NCBI GenBank assembly: GCA_013815395.1
Contig: JACDGH010000187.1
Location: 1-5,520 of the forward strand
Length of the DNA: 5,520 bases
Direction: 5' to 3'
DNA from: Parachlamydiaceae bacterium
Lineage (GTDB): Bacteria > Chlamydiota > Chlamydiia > Chlamydiales > Parachlamydiaceae
The notes beneath the pieces are model-generated. The model saw only the letters and a program-made list of their open reading frames with translations, did not search any database and had not been told where the DNA came from. Shown here one piece after another: positions 5,466-5,520 of the stretch. Position 1 is the stretch's first letter. Each line of letters opens with the position of its first letter. A program made the position numbers and the translations under genes.

Positions 5466-5520
5466 ATAAAAATGGAATATGTAATTTTCAAAAAGAAAAA
5501 AACACGGTATCTTGTCGTAA

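Noticed and set aside
5472..5520. Start of an ORF running off the window end (MEYVIFKKKK...)
   Set aside because: No ribosome binding site, only 16 codons visible, and low-complexity A/T sequence right after a terminator.

Overview
This window most likely comes from a member of the Chlamydiae, probably an environmental (Parachlamydia/Neochlamydia/Protochlamydia-like) lineage. Three things point that way. The gene order bamA (omp85) - ompH (skp) - lpxD, all on the minus strand, is the arrangement known from Chlamydia. The LpxD is chlamydia-like in length (355 aa) and in its core sequence. The DNA is AT-rich with long A/T homopolymers. Genus-level placement is inference.

Layout. Positions 1-209 hold no gene. 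They form a comparatively GC-rich block (121-180 is 38/60 G+C) with two short direct repeats and several small hairpins. Minus strand: lpxD 1277-210, ompH/skp 1993-1376 and bamA 4498-2129, transcribed in the order bamA > ompH > lpxD. The two gaps in this cluster (135 and 98 bp) each contain a perfect 10-bp inverted repeat with a 23-24 nt spacer. A divergent control region (4499-4694) separates bamA from a short plus-strand gene that begins behind a perfect AGGAGG at 4695. That gene appears split by a one-base frameshift in a T8 tract. Read through, it gives a 134-residue protein with two adjacent hydrophobic segments, a layout like chlamydial Inc proteins. From 5101 to 5425 there is no convincing ORF but several hairpins, two of them mutually exclusive. 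A strong intrinsic terminator (5426-5465) closes this plus-strand stretch.

How the genes work together. All three minus-strand genes build the outer membrane. BamA is the beta-barrel insertase, Skp/OmpH the periplasmic chaperone that delivers unfolded barrels, and LpxD the N-acyltransferase that makes the diacylated precursor of lipid A. Co-expression would couple protein and lipid supply for the outer leaflet.

The items most worth a second look are the frameshifted two-helix protein, the matched pair of intergenic inverted repeats, the regular cysteine pattern in the BamA POTRA domains, and the structured plus-strand region before the terminator.
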